Origin: UMGS1312 sp964631595
GTDB taxonomy: Bacteria > Bacillota > Clostridia > Oscillospirales > CAG-272
Direction: 5' to 3'
DNA: 42,430 bases
Assembly (NCBI GenBank): GCA_964631595.1
Contig: CAZVXL010000014.1
Span: forward strand, 1-42,430
Shown here: positions 16,331 through 24,951 of the stretch, in pieces
Layout of the letters: each line of letters opens with the position of its first letter
Numbering within the stretch: the first letter of the stretch is position 1
Position numbers and translations under genes: made by a program
The notes under the pieces: generated by a model
Database searches by the model: none
The model's input: only the letters and a program-made list of their open reading frames with translations
Told to the model about the DNA's origin: nothing

Positions 16331-18493
16331 TTATTTCTTCACAAGCTCCCACATACGTGCGAATCTTGTATCATCGGTGTTTGTGGTCACGGTGATACCC
16401 GCGCGGAGCTGCTCGCCCGTGTACTCGGTGCCGGTCTTCTTATCGGTATACACCGCACCTCTGTCGGCGCGCGACAGCTTCAGCTTGACCTCCTTTTGGC
16501 GCTTATCCGGCTCCTGCTGGACAAATGTGAGAAGGATATTGTCATTTGCCGCATCTACGAAATAATACGAATAATATGCGGTATCGTGGGGGCTGAGCAG
16601 TCTGTAGAAATCGCCCGTCTTTATCAGCTCCTCGTACCGTCTGTATTCGCTTATCTGCTCCGGTATTCTTTGAAGTACCCCCTCGTCCATATCAAGTATA
16701 TTCATCTCATATCCGAGCATACCGTTGATGGCGACGGTATAGCGGTAGTCCATCTCGCTTATGCTTGCGCCGGGGTGGGACACGTGACAGCTCATCGTGC
16801 TTACCGGATAAGGTATTGTGGAGCCGTACTGGATCTTACAGCGCCACACGGGATCCGTATTATCCGATGCCCAGATCTGGTGGCTGTACTTCATCATACC
16901 GAGATCGTATCTTCCGCCGCCGCCCGAGCAGTTCTCAAGCATGACCCTCGGGAATCTCTCTCTGAACCAGCGGTACAGATCGTACGTACCGAGCATATAC
17001 CGATGTGCTACCTCCTTCTGTCTCTCCGGAGGCAGGAAATCGGAGCCGACCTCGCTGAGGTGACGGTTCATATCCCACTTTATGTAATCTATCGACACAT
17101 CTCCGAGCGTCTTCTCGAAGGAGCTTTTCAGATACTCGACCACGTCGGGATTCGACATATCAAGCACAAGCTGGGAGCGTGAGAGCATATTTTCCCTGCC
17201 CGGCACTCTCAGTGTCCATTCGGGATGTGCTCTGTACAGATCGGAGTCCGGATTGACCATCTCGGGCTCGATCCAAATACCGAACTTCAGTCCGTTCTTC
17301 TTTACACGCTCGACAAAGGTCTTGAGCCCGTCCTTGAATTTTGCGGGATTCTCCCACCAATCTCCGAGACCTGCGCGGTCGTGCTCCCTCGCGCCGAACC
17401 AGCCGTCATCCATGACAAGCATATCAATGCCGTATTTCGCGGATTTCTCGGCAAAATCAAGGAGTATCTTCTCGTCGATGTTGAAGTAGACCGCCTCCCA
17501 AGTATTGAGGACAACGGGGCGATTCTCAAAAATCTCCTCGGGGAGTATACGTTCTCTTGTAAACTTGTGGAAATTGCGCGACATCTGTCCGATACCCTTA
17601 TCGGTATAGGTCATGACCGCCTCGGGAGATTCGAAGGTCTCTCCGTGGCAAAGATGCCATCCGAAGTTCTCGCCTCCGAGTCCGAGCTGAACTCGGCATC
17701 CTTCCTCCTGTCCGAGCTCCGCTTCTCCGAGGAAATTGCCCGAATAGACAAGGTTAAAGCCGAAGCATTCGCCCCTCTCCTCGGTGGCATTTCTGCGGCA
17801 GATGCCCATGAAGGGGTTGAACTGATGGCTCGACGTGCCGCGGCGGCTGTATATCGTCTGTCCTCCGAGGCGAACGGGATTTCGGCAGAACATTCTCTCC
17901 CAGCAATGTGCGCCGTGGAGTGAGATGATATCGTAGTCACGTCCGAACAGGTCGCATTGCAGGCTCATACACTTCTCGATATCGACCGGTGCGCTTCCGT
18001 TATTCGTCAGCTTCATATATCGGGATATCACGTCGCAGTCCTCGAATACCGTATAGTAGAGCTTCAGCTCGCATGACGTGACCTCGTCGGCAAGGGTTAT
18101 CTCAAGCGTCTGCTCTCCATCCTTCACCTCCGCGTACGGCATACGGTCAATGGGCGCACGTCCGGTGAAGATCCTGTGCGACACGTATTTGAAGACGGTG
18201 ACGGAATTTCCGCTCTCGTTTTTCAGCTTCAGTGAGGTACAGCGGAAATCGCCGCTTCCGAAATATGAATACTCCGTTGCGGCAAGGTCGGGCTGAAATC
18301 GGTAAAAATCCTCGTAATACGGCGTAAAGGAGCCTGTGCGGTAATCGTACACAAGGTCAAGTCCGCGCTTCTTTTTTCCGTAGTAAAGGTGACCGAGGAA
18401 GCGGTCTTCGAGGATCTCGATCACATACATGGTGTTTTGCGTGGTAAGTGTGATCCTATTTGTCTTTTTGTTATACTTGATAGGCATTTTCAT
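16331..18493 (-). CDS. Alpha-galactosidase, GH36
   Basis: Hydrolyses terminal alpha-galactosides such as raffinose-family sugars. The 720-residue protein is full length for bacterial GH36. It has an N-terminal beta-sandwich domain and a barrel with VMDDGWFGAR, FGIWIEPEMVNPDSDLY, the nucleophile Asp474 in YIKWDMNRHL, ENCSGGGGRYD, and the acid/base Asp544 in WASDNTDPVWR. No signal peptide is present, so it is cytoplasmic and would need imported substrate; no transporter is adjacent. An AAAAGGAT site precedes two possible starts, ATG AAA ATG; the second, at 18487, has better spacing. It has its own promoter and seems to be a single-gene unit. Confidence 0.95.
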   Translation of the reverse strand: MKMPIKYNKKTNRITLTTQNTMYVIEILEDRFLGHLYYGKKKRGLDLVYDYRTGSFTPYYEDFYRFQPDLAATEYSYFGSGDFRCTSLKLKNESGNSVTVFKYVSHRIFTGRAPIDRMPYAEVKDGEQTLEITLADEVTSCELKLYYTVFEDCDVISRYMKLTNNGSAPVDIEKCMSLQCDLFGRDYDIISLHGAHCWERMFCRNPVRLGGQTIYSRRGTSSHQFNPFMGICRRNATEERGECFGFNLVYSGNFLGEAELGQEEGCRVQLGLGGENFGWHLCHGETFESPEAVMTYTDKGIGQMSRNFHKFTRERILPEEIFENRPVVLNTWEAVYFNIDEKILLDFAEKSAKYGIDMLVMDDGWFGAREHDRAGLGDWWENPAKFKDGLKTFVERVKKNGLKFGIWIEPEMVNPDSDLYRAHPEWTLRVPGRENMLSRSQLVLDMSNPDVVEYLKSSFEKTLGDVSIDYIKWDMNRHLSEVGSDFLPPERQKEVAHRYMLGTYDLYRWFRERFPRVMLENCSGGGGRYDLGMMKYSHQIWASDNTDPVWRCKIQYGSTIPYPVSTMSCHVSHPGASISEMDYRYTVAINGMLGYEMNILDMDEGVLQRIPEQISEYRRYEELIKTGDFYRLLSPHDTAYYSYYFVDAANDNILLTFVQQEPDKRQKEVKLKLSRADRGAVYTDKKTGTEYTGEQLRAGITVTTNTDDTRFARMWELVKK

Positions 18494-18523
18494 TTATCCT
18501 TTTCGGTAAATATGGTTAAGAAT

Positions 18524-18552
18524 ATATTACCATAAAGGTCTCTCTTTTACAA
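18524..18552 (-). promoter_or_regulatory. Promoter of the alpha-galactosidase gene
   Basis: On the minus strand TTGTAA (18547-18552), a 17-base spacer and TAATAT (18524-18529) with an extended TGG just upstream. Confidence 0.75.
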
Positions 18553-18625
18553 GGCTTATGATGCAATTATCACGATTTTTCGTGTATTTGTGTCGGTGTG
18601 CCCATAGCCTATCGGTATAAAAAAG

Positions 18626-18656
18626 CGGCGGCACACCTCCGTGAGATGTGCCGCCG
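18626..18656 (-). terminator. Terminator of the DUF1540 transcript
   Basis: CGGCGGCACA pairs with TGTGCCGCCG; on the minus strand the stem is followed by a T-rich tract (A-run at 18618-18624 on the plus strand). Confidence 0.85.
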
Positions 18657-18671
18657 TGCCGGTCTTGTTCC

Positions 18672-18860
18672 TTATCTTCCGCAGTGATTCTTATCACCGA
18701 GCACGAAGGATTCGCAGTCGGTGCACTGTATCATTGTGGGATCCTGCTCATGCGTACCCACGCGAATGGTGTCAAGAGCACAGTAGTTGCCCTCGCAGGA
18801 GTGGTTGGCGCACTGAGTCACCGTACACTGGATCTTGCAGTTGCAGTTTTTCTTATCCAT
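18672..18860 (-). CDS. DUF1540 cysteine-rich small protein
   Basis: The 62-residue protein has nine cysteines (residues 6, 8, 12, 17, 22, 27, 46, 49, 60) in the spacing of the DUF1540 family (CTVTQCANHSCEGNYCALDT, QCTDCESF). These small, probably metal-binding proteins are widespread in Clostridia; their role is not established. An AAAGGAC ribosome site lies upstream of the ATG. It follows the 85-residue gene by 46 bases in the same direction and ends before a strong terminator, so the two probably share a transcript. Confidence 0.88.
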   Translation of the reverse strand: MDKKNCNCKIQCTVTQCANHSCEGNYCALDTIRVGTHEQDPTMIQCTDCESFVLGDKNHCGR

Positions 18861-18899
18861 TTTTCTGTCCTTTCGCTTAATGTCCCGCAGGACACGGTA

Positions 18900-18917
18900 T
18901 GAAATCTCATGATTTCA
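18900..18917. repeat. Inverted repeat at the stop codon of the 85-residue gene
   Basis: TGAAATC-TCAT-GATTTCA overlaps the stop codon. A second small GTCC-TGC-GGAC hairpin lies 10-20 bases further along the minus transcript. They may mark an RNA processing or stability element between the two small genes. Confidence 0.4.
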
Positions 18918-19164
18918 TATTCAGTATTTCCGCATCCGCCGCAAATATACGCTCGGCGGAGGAGGGGCGCATAAAGATCTGCTCAAGGCGGCGTCTCTCG
19001 GCGCATCTCGCGTAAAGATGAAGCTCGGAGGAATCGTGTATCAGCTCTCCGTTTATCATCAGCTCAAGCTGAACGTCAGTGGGCAGTGTAAAAAAGTATC
19101 TGCTGCTGCTCCGACTCCTCGAGATAAGCTCGTCAAGATCTCTGTATTTTACGTAATCATTCAC
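18907..19164 (-). CDS. Hypothetical protein, 85 residues
   Basis: I do not recognise a family. The protein is soluble, has no signal peptide or membrane segment, and is rich in Ser and Arg (ISRSRSSSRYFF) with LPTDVQLELMINGELIHDS in the middle and a charged, partly helical C-terminal half (YARCAERRRLEQIFM). A GAGG ribosome site lies slightly far upstream of the ATG, and a weak -10 (TAATAT near 19195) precedes it. It is flanked by the nhaC terminator upstream and the DUF1540 gene downstream. No longer frame competes on the other strand, so I accept it as probably real. Confidence 0.6.
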   Translation of the reverse strand: MNDYVKYRDLDELISRSRSSSRYFFTLPTDVQLELMINGELIHDSSELHLYARCAERRRLEQIFMRPSSAERIFAADAEILNMKS

Positions 19165-19261
19165 CGTTTCTGCCTCGCAGGTAAGATTCTGCTTATATTA
19201 TCCGCCGCCGAAGTCGGAATACACGGGGTAATTTATGGAGATATCCCGCGCCTCACAAATC

Positions 19262-19294
19262 AAAACAGCCGATCTCATACGGATCGGCTGTTTT
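19262..19294. terminator. Terminator of the nhaC gene
   Basis: AAAACAGCCGATC pairs perfectly with GATCGGCTGTTTT around a 7-base loop, giving a T-tract on either strand. It lies just after the nhaC stop on the minus strand. Confidence 0.88.
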
Positions 19295-19327
19295 CGGTAT
19301 TTTATATTCGGACTCGCACCGCGTGCA

Positions 19328-21031
19328 TTACAGGCTTGCGTTCTTTTTCTTTGTTACAAGCTTTATTACGAGAAGTGTGAGCACAAGGATCGCAAGGCTG
19401 CTTCCGAGCACTACGAACACGTTCTGAACAAATCCCGCAATCACATAGCCCACAAAGCTTATGAGGGCGACGGTGAAGGCGTAGGGGATCTGAGTGGACA
19501 CGTGATTTACGTGATCGCACTGAGCTCCCGCGGAGGACATGATCGTCGTATCGGAGATGGGTGAGCAGTGGTCACCGCAGACCGCACCTGCAAGGCAGGC
19601 GGATATACCGATGGTCTGGAGCGCACCGGGATCCTTGAAGATACTGCAAACGATGGGAATGAGGATTCCGAAGGTTCCCCATGACGTACCGGTCGCAAAG
19701 GAAAGTCCGACGGCTACGAGGAATATGATCGCGGGGAGGAAGCTTGCAAGTCCGGCAGCCGCGCCCTCCATGAGTCCCTCGACATAAACATCTGCGCCGA
19801 GAAGATTTGTCATATTCTTAAGAGATGTTGCAAAGGTGAGAATAAGGATCGCGGGAACCATGGCGATGAAGCCCTTCGGCACGCTGCTCATGGACTCGGA
19901 GAGGGTCACTACCCTGCGAAGCGCCATATAGATTATGGTGAAAATGAGGGATACGAATGCGCCGAGAGGCAGGCCTACGGTCGCATCGGTATTCGCGAAT
20001 GCGGCAACGAAATCATGGTAATTCTCTCCGCCTGCTTCAAAGAAGCCGCCTACGTATATCATACCCCATACGCAGGTGATGATAAGCACGATAACGGGGA
20101 GAATAAGATCGATGACACGTCCCTTTTCGTTGAATTTTTCTTCCTCGGTGGATTCAAAGGAGCCGCTCGTGTGAAGATCGCCGCGAAGACGTGCGTTCTC
20201 CTCATGTATCTTCATTGGGCCGTACTCTACGTTGATCACGGTAGTCAGTATGATAAAGGCAAGAGTCAGGAGTGAATAGAGGTTATAAGGGATTGCGGAA
20301 ATGAACAGCTTGATTCCCTCGCCCTCCGCGGCATAGCTCGAAACTGCTGCCGCCCATGACGAAATGGGAGCTATCATACATACGGGAGCCGCCGTGGCAT
20401 CTATGAGGTACGCAAGCTTTGCGCGCGATATCTTCTGTGCATCGGTGACGGGGCGCATAACGCTTCCGACGGTGAGGCAGTTGAAATAATCGTCGATGAA
20501 GATCATCACTCCGAGAACGAACGTACAGAGCATAGCGCCCGCTCTGGTCTTTATGTTCTTCTGTGCCCATCTTCCGAATGCGGCAGAGCCTCCGGCACGG
20601 TTTATCAGTGCCACCATGATTCCGAGGATAACGAGGAATATGAATATTCCCGCAGTGCCCGAAACGGCGCCGATGATGCCGTCCTGCATCAAGTGGTCAA
20701 GTGTTCCTACGGGGTCGAAGTCAGCGACGAGCAGTCCGCCCACGATGATACCGATAACGAGGGAGGAGTACACCTCCTTGGTAACAAGGGCAAGCGCGAT
20801 CGCGATGACGGGCGCAAGAAGCGCCATCCATGTGGAATAATACGGGCTGTCGGCAGGTACGGTGCCCTCTCCGGCACAGACCTCGCATACCGCATCCGCA
20901 ACAATACCGCTTCCCTCACAGTCCGCACAGTCCATTACGGCATCGGGATTTCCGCCGACGATACCGACAGCAACTATTACGGCTATAACGACAAGCCATG
21001 TTGCAAGCATTACGATCTTTTTCCTGTTCAA
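19328..21031 (-). CDS. nhaC: Na+/H+ antiporter, NhaC family, with a CxxCxGxG pair in the first outside loop
   Basis: Exchanges sodium for protons (or related organic ions) across the membrane. The 567-residue protein has many hydrophobic helices and typical NhaC stretches (FIDDYFNCLTVGSVMRP, GTSWGTFGILIPIV, CGDHCSPISDTTIMSSAGA). Unusually, between helix 1 and helix 2 lies a loop with CADCEGSG and CEVCAGEG (Cys35/38 and Cys49/52), two copies of the DnaJ-type CxxCxGxG motif; by the positive-inside rule this loop is outside. The start is taken as TTG at 21031, because a perfect AAGGAGG (21040-21046) stands 8 bases before it; the first in-frame ATG would drop residues of helix 1. It has its own consensus promoter and terminator. 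Confidence 0.93.
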   Translation of the reverse strand: MNRKKIVMLATWLVVIAVIVAVGIVGGNPDAVMDCADCEGSGIVADAVCEVCAGEGTVPADSPYYSTWMALLAPVIAIALALVTKEVYSSLVIGIIVGGLLVADFDPVGTLDHLMQDGIIGAVSGTAGIFIFLVILGIMVALINRAGGSAAFGRWAQKNIKTRAGAMLCTFVLGVMIFIDDYFNCLTVGSVMRPVTDAQKISRAKLAYLIDATAAPVCMIAPISSWAAAVSSYAAEGEGIKLFISAIPYNLYSLLTLAFIILTTVINVEYGPMKIHEENARLRGDLHTSGSFESTEEEKFNEKGRVIDLILPVIVLIITCVWGMIYVGGFFEAGGENYHDFVAAFANTDATVGLPLGAFVSLIFTIIYMALRRVVTLSESMSSVPKGFIAMVPAILILTFATSLKNMTNLLGADVYVEGLMEGAAAGLASFLPAIIFLVAVGLSFATGTSWGTFGILIPIVCSIFKDPGALQTIGISACLAGAVCGDHCSPISDTTIMSSAGAQCDHVNHVSTQIPYAFTVALISFVGYVIAGFVQNVFVVLGSSLAILVLTLLVIKLVTKKKNASL

Positions 21032-21075
21032 AAGAAAAACCTCCTTAATAAGCTTTGGCAATTTCTGACAGTTAA

Positions 21076-21104
21076 ATTATATCCGCAACGAGGTTATTTG
21101 TCAA
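21076..21104 (-). promoter_or_regulatory. Consensus promoter of nhaC
   Basis: On the minus strand TTGACA (21099-21104), a 17-base spacer and TATAAT (21076-21081): a perfect vegetative promoter, implying strong constitutive transcription unless repressed. Confidence 0.9.
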
Positions 21105-21175
21105 TATTCCGTAACAAAAAACAGTAAAATTTGTGCCGATCCGTCGATATTTGTTCACAATATCCGATATGTCGC

Positions 21176-21203
21176 GAAAAAAGTGACAGCACGCCTACAC
21201 TCT
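21176..21203 (-). terminator. Weak terminator after the flavodoxin-like gene
   Basis: On the minus strand AGAGTG near the end of the gene can pair with CACTTT after a short loop, followed by a T-run (TTTTTT). The stem is short and contains a wobble pair. Confidence 0.35.
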
Positions 21204-21731
21204 CTTACCCATTTCGTATGCCTCCGCCATTGCCGCGGTATCCTTGACCTCACCCTTTTCGTATACGCCCATACCGCAGATAACGCCCTTCTCCGAGGCG
21301 CCCTCAATGCAGTCGGCATAGCCTCTGAAGCAGTCAAGCGTGATCCTCGCGGACTCGATCTCGCTGTCGGCGGCGGCTACTATATAATAAAGCTCCTTAT
21401 TCTTCACCTCAGTCCAGCGTGCCACGCTTCTGTCTATCACAGCCTTAAGCTGTGCATCCACGGAATAGAAATAGACGGGGCTGGCAAGCACCATGACGTC
21501 GCAGTCGATCATCATTTGCAGAAGCGGTGCCATATCGTCCTTTATCGCGCAAGAGCCGGTATCGCGGCAGGCATAGCAGGCCTTGCAATATCCGATGTTT
21601 CTTTCCGCCACGCGCACCTTTGTGACCTCGTGTCCCGCCTCAAGCGCACCGCGCATAAATTCATCGCAAAGAATATCCGTATTACCGCCCTTTCGCGGGC
21701 TTGCCGAGAGTATCAGTACCTTCTTTTTCAT
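21195..21731 (-). CDS. Flavodoxin-family iron-sulfur flavoprotein / NAD(P)H-dependent oxidoreductase
   Basis: The 178-residue protein has the FMN-binding SASPRKGGNTD loop (residues 9-19) of the NADPH-dependent FMN reductase superfamily and VLASPVYFYSVDAQLKAVIDR for the second flavin loop. A compact cysteine cluster, Cys49-x2-Cys52-x2-Cys55-x5-Cys61, resembles the 4Fe-4S motif of archaeal-type iron-sulfur flavoproteins. It likely moves electrons in the cytoplasm, with an unknown partner. The ATG has an AGGAG site and a consensus promoter. It is single and divergent from the activase operon; whether the two work together is open. Confidence 0.88.
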   Translation of the reverse strand: MKKKVLILSASPRKGGNTDILCDEFMRGALEAGHEVTKVRVAERNIGYCKACYACRDTGSCAIKDDMAPLLQMMIDCDVMVLASPVYFYSVDAQLKAVIDRSVARWTEVKNKELYYIVAAADSEIESARITLDCFRGYADCIEGASEKGVICGMGVYEKGEVKDTAAMAEAYEMGKRV

Positions 21732-21794
21732 GTTTTTCTCCTTTTCGTCTGTTCACATTTCGGGATCTGCAAATATCTTTACCGAGTTGTCCTA

Positions 21795-21823
21795 ATATTA
21801 GCAAAAATGCCCTTATCTGTCAA
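21795..21823 (-). promoter_or_regulatory. Promoter of the flavodoxin-like gene
   Basis: On the minus strand TTGACA (21818-21823), a 17-base spacer and TAATAT (21795-21800). Confidence 0.82.
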
Positions 21824-21928
21824 GTACCGCAGCTATTATTCGGAGCGCGGTGAAGTCGGGCGCACGGCGTGTCCGCCTCCGTCGGAGCGTCTGAAATGAC
21901 AGATACCCGAGATTTTTTTCACTTAATG

Positions 21929-21957
21929 TTGAAAAGTTCACTTTTTGGGCGTATAAT
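21929..21957 (+). promoter_or_regulatory. Promoter of the activase-dehydratase operon
   Basis: TTGAAA (21929-21934), a 17-base spacer and TATAAT (21952-21957). The -35 lies inside TGAA-AAG-TTCA, a small inverted repeat that could bind a regulator. About 60 bases of AT-rich leader follow. Confidence 0.85.
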
Positions 21958-22017
21958 AATATATTAATTGCTTTGCATATAATCTATATGAACATATTTT
22001 CAAAGAAAGTGTAACAT

Positions 22018-24951
22018 ATGTACAGAATCGGTCTTGATGTAGGATCTACTACACTCAAATGCGCCGTGCTTGACAGCTCGGGCGCCATCGTATACAAATC
22101 ATATGAGCGGCATTTCTCGAAGATAACCGAGATGACCTCGCGTCTGCTCGGTGAGCTTGCCGCACGCTTCGGTGACGGTGAGACCTATCTCACCGTATCC
22201 GGCTCCGCCGGCATGGGACTTGCCGATGCCTGCGGTATTCCGTTCGTTCAGGAGGTATACGCCACCAGAACCGCAGTCAATTCGTTCATGCCTGAAACCG
22301 ACGTCGTAATTGAGCTCGGCGGTGAGGATGCGAAGATACTGTTCCTCGACGGTGAGCTTGAGGTACGCATGAACGGCACGTGTGCCGGAGGCACGGGTGC
22401 GTTCATAGATCAAATGGCTACGCTTTTGAAGGTCGCGCCCGACGAGATGAATTCTCTTGCCGCGGAGCATGAGAAGATATACACCATCGCCTCGCGCTGC
22501 GGAGTTTTTGCGAAATCCGATATTCAGCCCCTGCTGAATCAGGGTGCCGCGAAAAGCGATATCGCCGCAAGCATCTTCTATGCGGTTGTCAACCAGACTG
22601 TCGCGGGACTTGCCCAAGGACGTCCGATAGAGGGCAACGTGCTCTATCTCGGCGGTCCTCTTACGTTCATGTCCGAGCTCCGTCGGAGCTTTGACAAAAC
22701 TCTTAACACAAAGGGCGTGTGCCCCGACAATTCGCTCTATTTCGTGGCAATGGGTGCCGCACTCTCATACGGCGAGGAGCTCACCGATCTGCTGTCCGCC
22801 GCCGAGCGCATCGCCTCCTACACCTCCGCCTCCGGCTACAGAAGTCAGCCCGCGCTGTTCGCCTCACCCGAGGAATACGAGGAATTCAGGCTCCGTCACG
22901 AACGCGACCGCGTTGAGACGGACACGGGTGATATCGGTGACGGCAACGTATTCATAGGCGTGGATGCAGGCTCCACGACGGTAAAATCAGTGGTGATTAA
23001 CAAGAGCGGCGATATCGTCATGCAGAGCTACGAGCCGAGCAACGGAAATCCCGTCGGCGCGGTCAAGCGCTTCCTCACCGATTTCTATGCGCGCTTCCCC
23101 GAGGCAAGAGTTGCGGGCAGTGCCGCCACCGGCTACGGTGAGGAGCTGATAAAGAACGCCTTCACGCTTGATTTCGGGCTTGTTGAGACAATGGCTCATT
23201 TCACCGCCGCAAAAAAATTCCGTCCCGACGTCGATTTCATCATCGACATCGGCGGTCAGGACATAAAGTGCTTTAAGATCAGAAACGGCGTTATAGACAA
23301 CATCTATCTGAACGAGGCGTGCTCCTCGGGCTGCGGCTCCTTTCTCCAGACCTTTGCGGAGGCGCTGTCGATGGATATCGCGGATTTCGCACGTAAGGGA
23401 CTGTTTGCCGACAGACCCGTCGATCTCGGATCGAGGTGCACCGTATTCATGAATTCCTCCGTAAAGCAGGCGCAAAAGGACGGTGCCACGATCGAAAACA
23501 TCTCGGCGGGACTCTCGATAAGCGTGGTCAAGAATGCGCTCTACAAGGTCATCCGTGCCAGAGACGGCAAATCTCTCGGAAACAGCATCGTGGTTCAGGG
23601 CGGTACGTTTCTTAACGATGCCGTGCTCCGCGCCTTTGAAAAGGAAACGGGACGGAACGTCATAAGGCCGAACATCTCCGGTCTTATGGGTGCATACGGT
23701 GCGGCTCTTTACGCAATGGAGCGTGCGGGAGAGTCAAGCACGACTGCCGATGCCGCCTCTCTTGCGAGCTTCACCCACACTGCCGCTCCGACAGTTTGCA
23801 AGGGCTGTCAGAATCACTGCCGTCTGACCGTCAACACCTTTGACGGCTCACGCAGATACATCAGCGGAAACCGCTGTGAAAAGCCTGTCACGGGCAAGAC
23901 GGACAGCGGTGCCTCCAAGTACAATATGTTTGAACGCAAGCGCGCGATGCTTGAGGAATACAAGCCGAAGGCGGGATCAAGAGGCAGGCTCGGTATTCCG
24001 ATGGGACTCGGTATGTACGAGCTGTATCCGTTCTGGTACACGCTTTTCACCGAGCTCGGCTTTGAGGTGTTCCATTCGCCCTTCTCCACAAGGGAGCTCT
24101 ATCTGTCCGGTCAGCTGACTATCCCCTCGGACACCGTATGCTTCCCCGCAAAGCTTATGCACGGGCACATCGAATATCTTATCTCTCAGAAGCCCGACGC
24201 GATATTCTCCCCCTGCATGAGCTACAATTTCGACGAGGGCGAGGGGGACAACCATTACAACTGTCCCGTTGTGGCGTATTATCCCGAGGTGCTTGCGGGC
24301 AACGTGCGTGAGCTCAAGAGCGTGAAGTTCATCAACGACTATTTGGGTATCCACAAGAGAAAGAATTTCCCCGACAAGCTTTTCCTCGTGCTCGGCAAAT
24401 ACTTCGACGGCATAACAAAAGCCGAGATAAAGCGTGCCGCCGATGCCGCTTACGGTGAATACGAGCTGTTCATGAAGCGTGTGCATGAGGAGGGCAAGAG
24501 ATGCCTTACCGAGGCGCGTGCCGAGGGCTATCCGATAATAGTCCTTGCCGGCAGACCGTATCACATAGATCCGGAGACGAGCCACGGCATTGACAGGCTG
24601 ATCTGCTCACTCGGCGCGGCTGTCCTCTCCGAGGACTCTGTCTCGGGGCTTTGCGGCAAGGTCAAGACCAATGTGCTCAATCAGTGGACGTACCACGCAC
24701 GTCTGTACAGTGCGGCAAAATACGTATGTCAAAATCCCGATATGAATTTAGTCCAGCTCGTTTCCTTCGGCTGCGGCGTTGATGCCGTCACCACAGACGA
24801 AACGAGAGAGATACTTGAAGACGGCGGTAAGATCTACACCCAGATAAAGATCGACGAAATAACGAATCTCGGTGCGGTGAAGATCCGTCTGCGAAGTCTG
24901 TTTGTTGCCCTTGAGGGCGCAAATGAAAAGGAGGCACAGAGTGGAAATTAA
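22018..24951 (+). CDS. Acyl-CoA dehydratase activase, two ASKHA domains plus DUF2229
   Basis: A 977-residue ATP-driven electron-transfer activator of the BadF/BadG/BcrA/HgdC type. Domain 1 starts at IGLDVGSTTLK (residue 4) with NGTCAGGTGAF and SRCGVFAKSDIQP. Domain 2 starts near residue 311 (VFIGVDAGSTTVKS) with NEACSSGCGSF and GSRCTVFMNSSVKQ, the cysteines expected to hold the bridging 4Fe-4S cluster. A CxxCxxxC site (594/597/601) links to a DUF2229 region from about residue 662 (MGLGMYELYPFWY, DTVCFPAKLMHGH). Such proteins use ATP to inject a low-potential electron into a partner enzyme. The next gene overlaps by 11 bases and is that partner. The substrate is unknown. The ribosome site is weak (AAGAAAG). 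Confidence 0.93.
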   Translation: MYRIGLDVGSTTLKCAVLDSSGAIVYKSYERHFSKITEMTSRLLGELAARFGDGETYLTVSGSAGMGLADACGIPFVQEVYATRTAVNSFMPETDVVIELGGEDAKILFLDGELEVRMNGTCAGGTGAFIDQMATLLKVAPDEMNSLAAEHEKIYTIASRCGVFAKSDIQPLLNQGAAKSDIAASIFYAVVNQTVAGLAQGRPIEGNVLYLGGPLTFMSELRRSFDKTLNTKGVCPDNSLYFVAMGAALSYGEELTDLLSAAERIASYTSASGYRSQPALFASPEEYEEFRLRHERDRVETDTGDIGDGNVFIGVDAGSTTVKSVVINKSGDIVMQSYEPSNGNPVGAVKRFLTDFYARFPEARVAGSAATGYGEELIKNAFTLDFGLVETMAHFTAAKKFRPDVDFIIDIGGQDIKCFKIRNGVIDNIYLNEACSSGCGSFLQTFAEALSMDIADFARKGLFADRPVDLGSRCTVFMNSSVKQAQKDGATIENISAGLSISVVKNALYKVIRARDGKSLGNSIVVQGGTFLNDAVLRAFEKETGRNVIRPNISGLMGAYGAALYAMERAGESSTTADAASLASFTHTAAPTVCKGCQNHCRLTVNTFDGSRRYISGNRCEKPVTGKTDSGASKYNMFERKRAMLEEYKPKAGSRGRLGIPMGLGMYELYPFWYTLFTELGFEVFHSPFSTRELYLSGQLTIPSDTVCFPAKLMHGHIEYLISQKPDAIFSPCMSYNFDEGEGDNHYNCPVVAYYPEVLAGNVRELKSVKFINDYLGIHKRKNFPDKLFLVLGKYFDGITKAEIKRAADAAYGEYELFMKRVHEEGKRCLTEARAEGYPIIVLAGRPYHIDPETSHGIDRLICSLGAAVLSEDSVSGLCGKVKTNVLNQWTYHARLYSAAKYVCQNPDMNLVQLVSFGCGVDAVTTDETREILEDGGKIYTQIKIDEITNLGAVKIRLRSLFVALEGANEKEAQSGN

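Noticed and set aside
16256..17182. 308-codon open frame on the plus strand
   Set aside because: Antisense shadow of the GH36 alpha-galactosidase, whose catalytic motifs lie on the minus strand.
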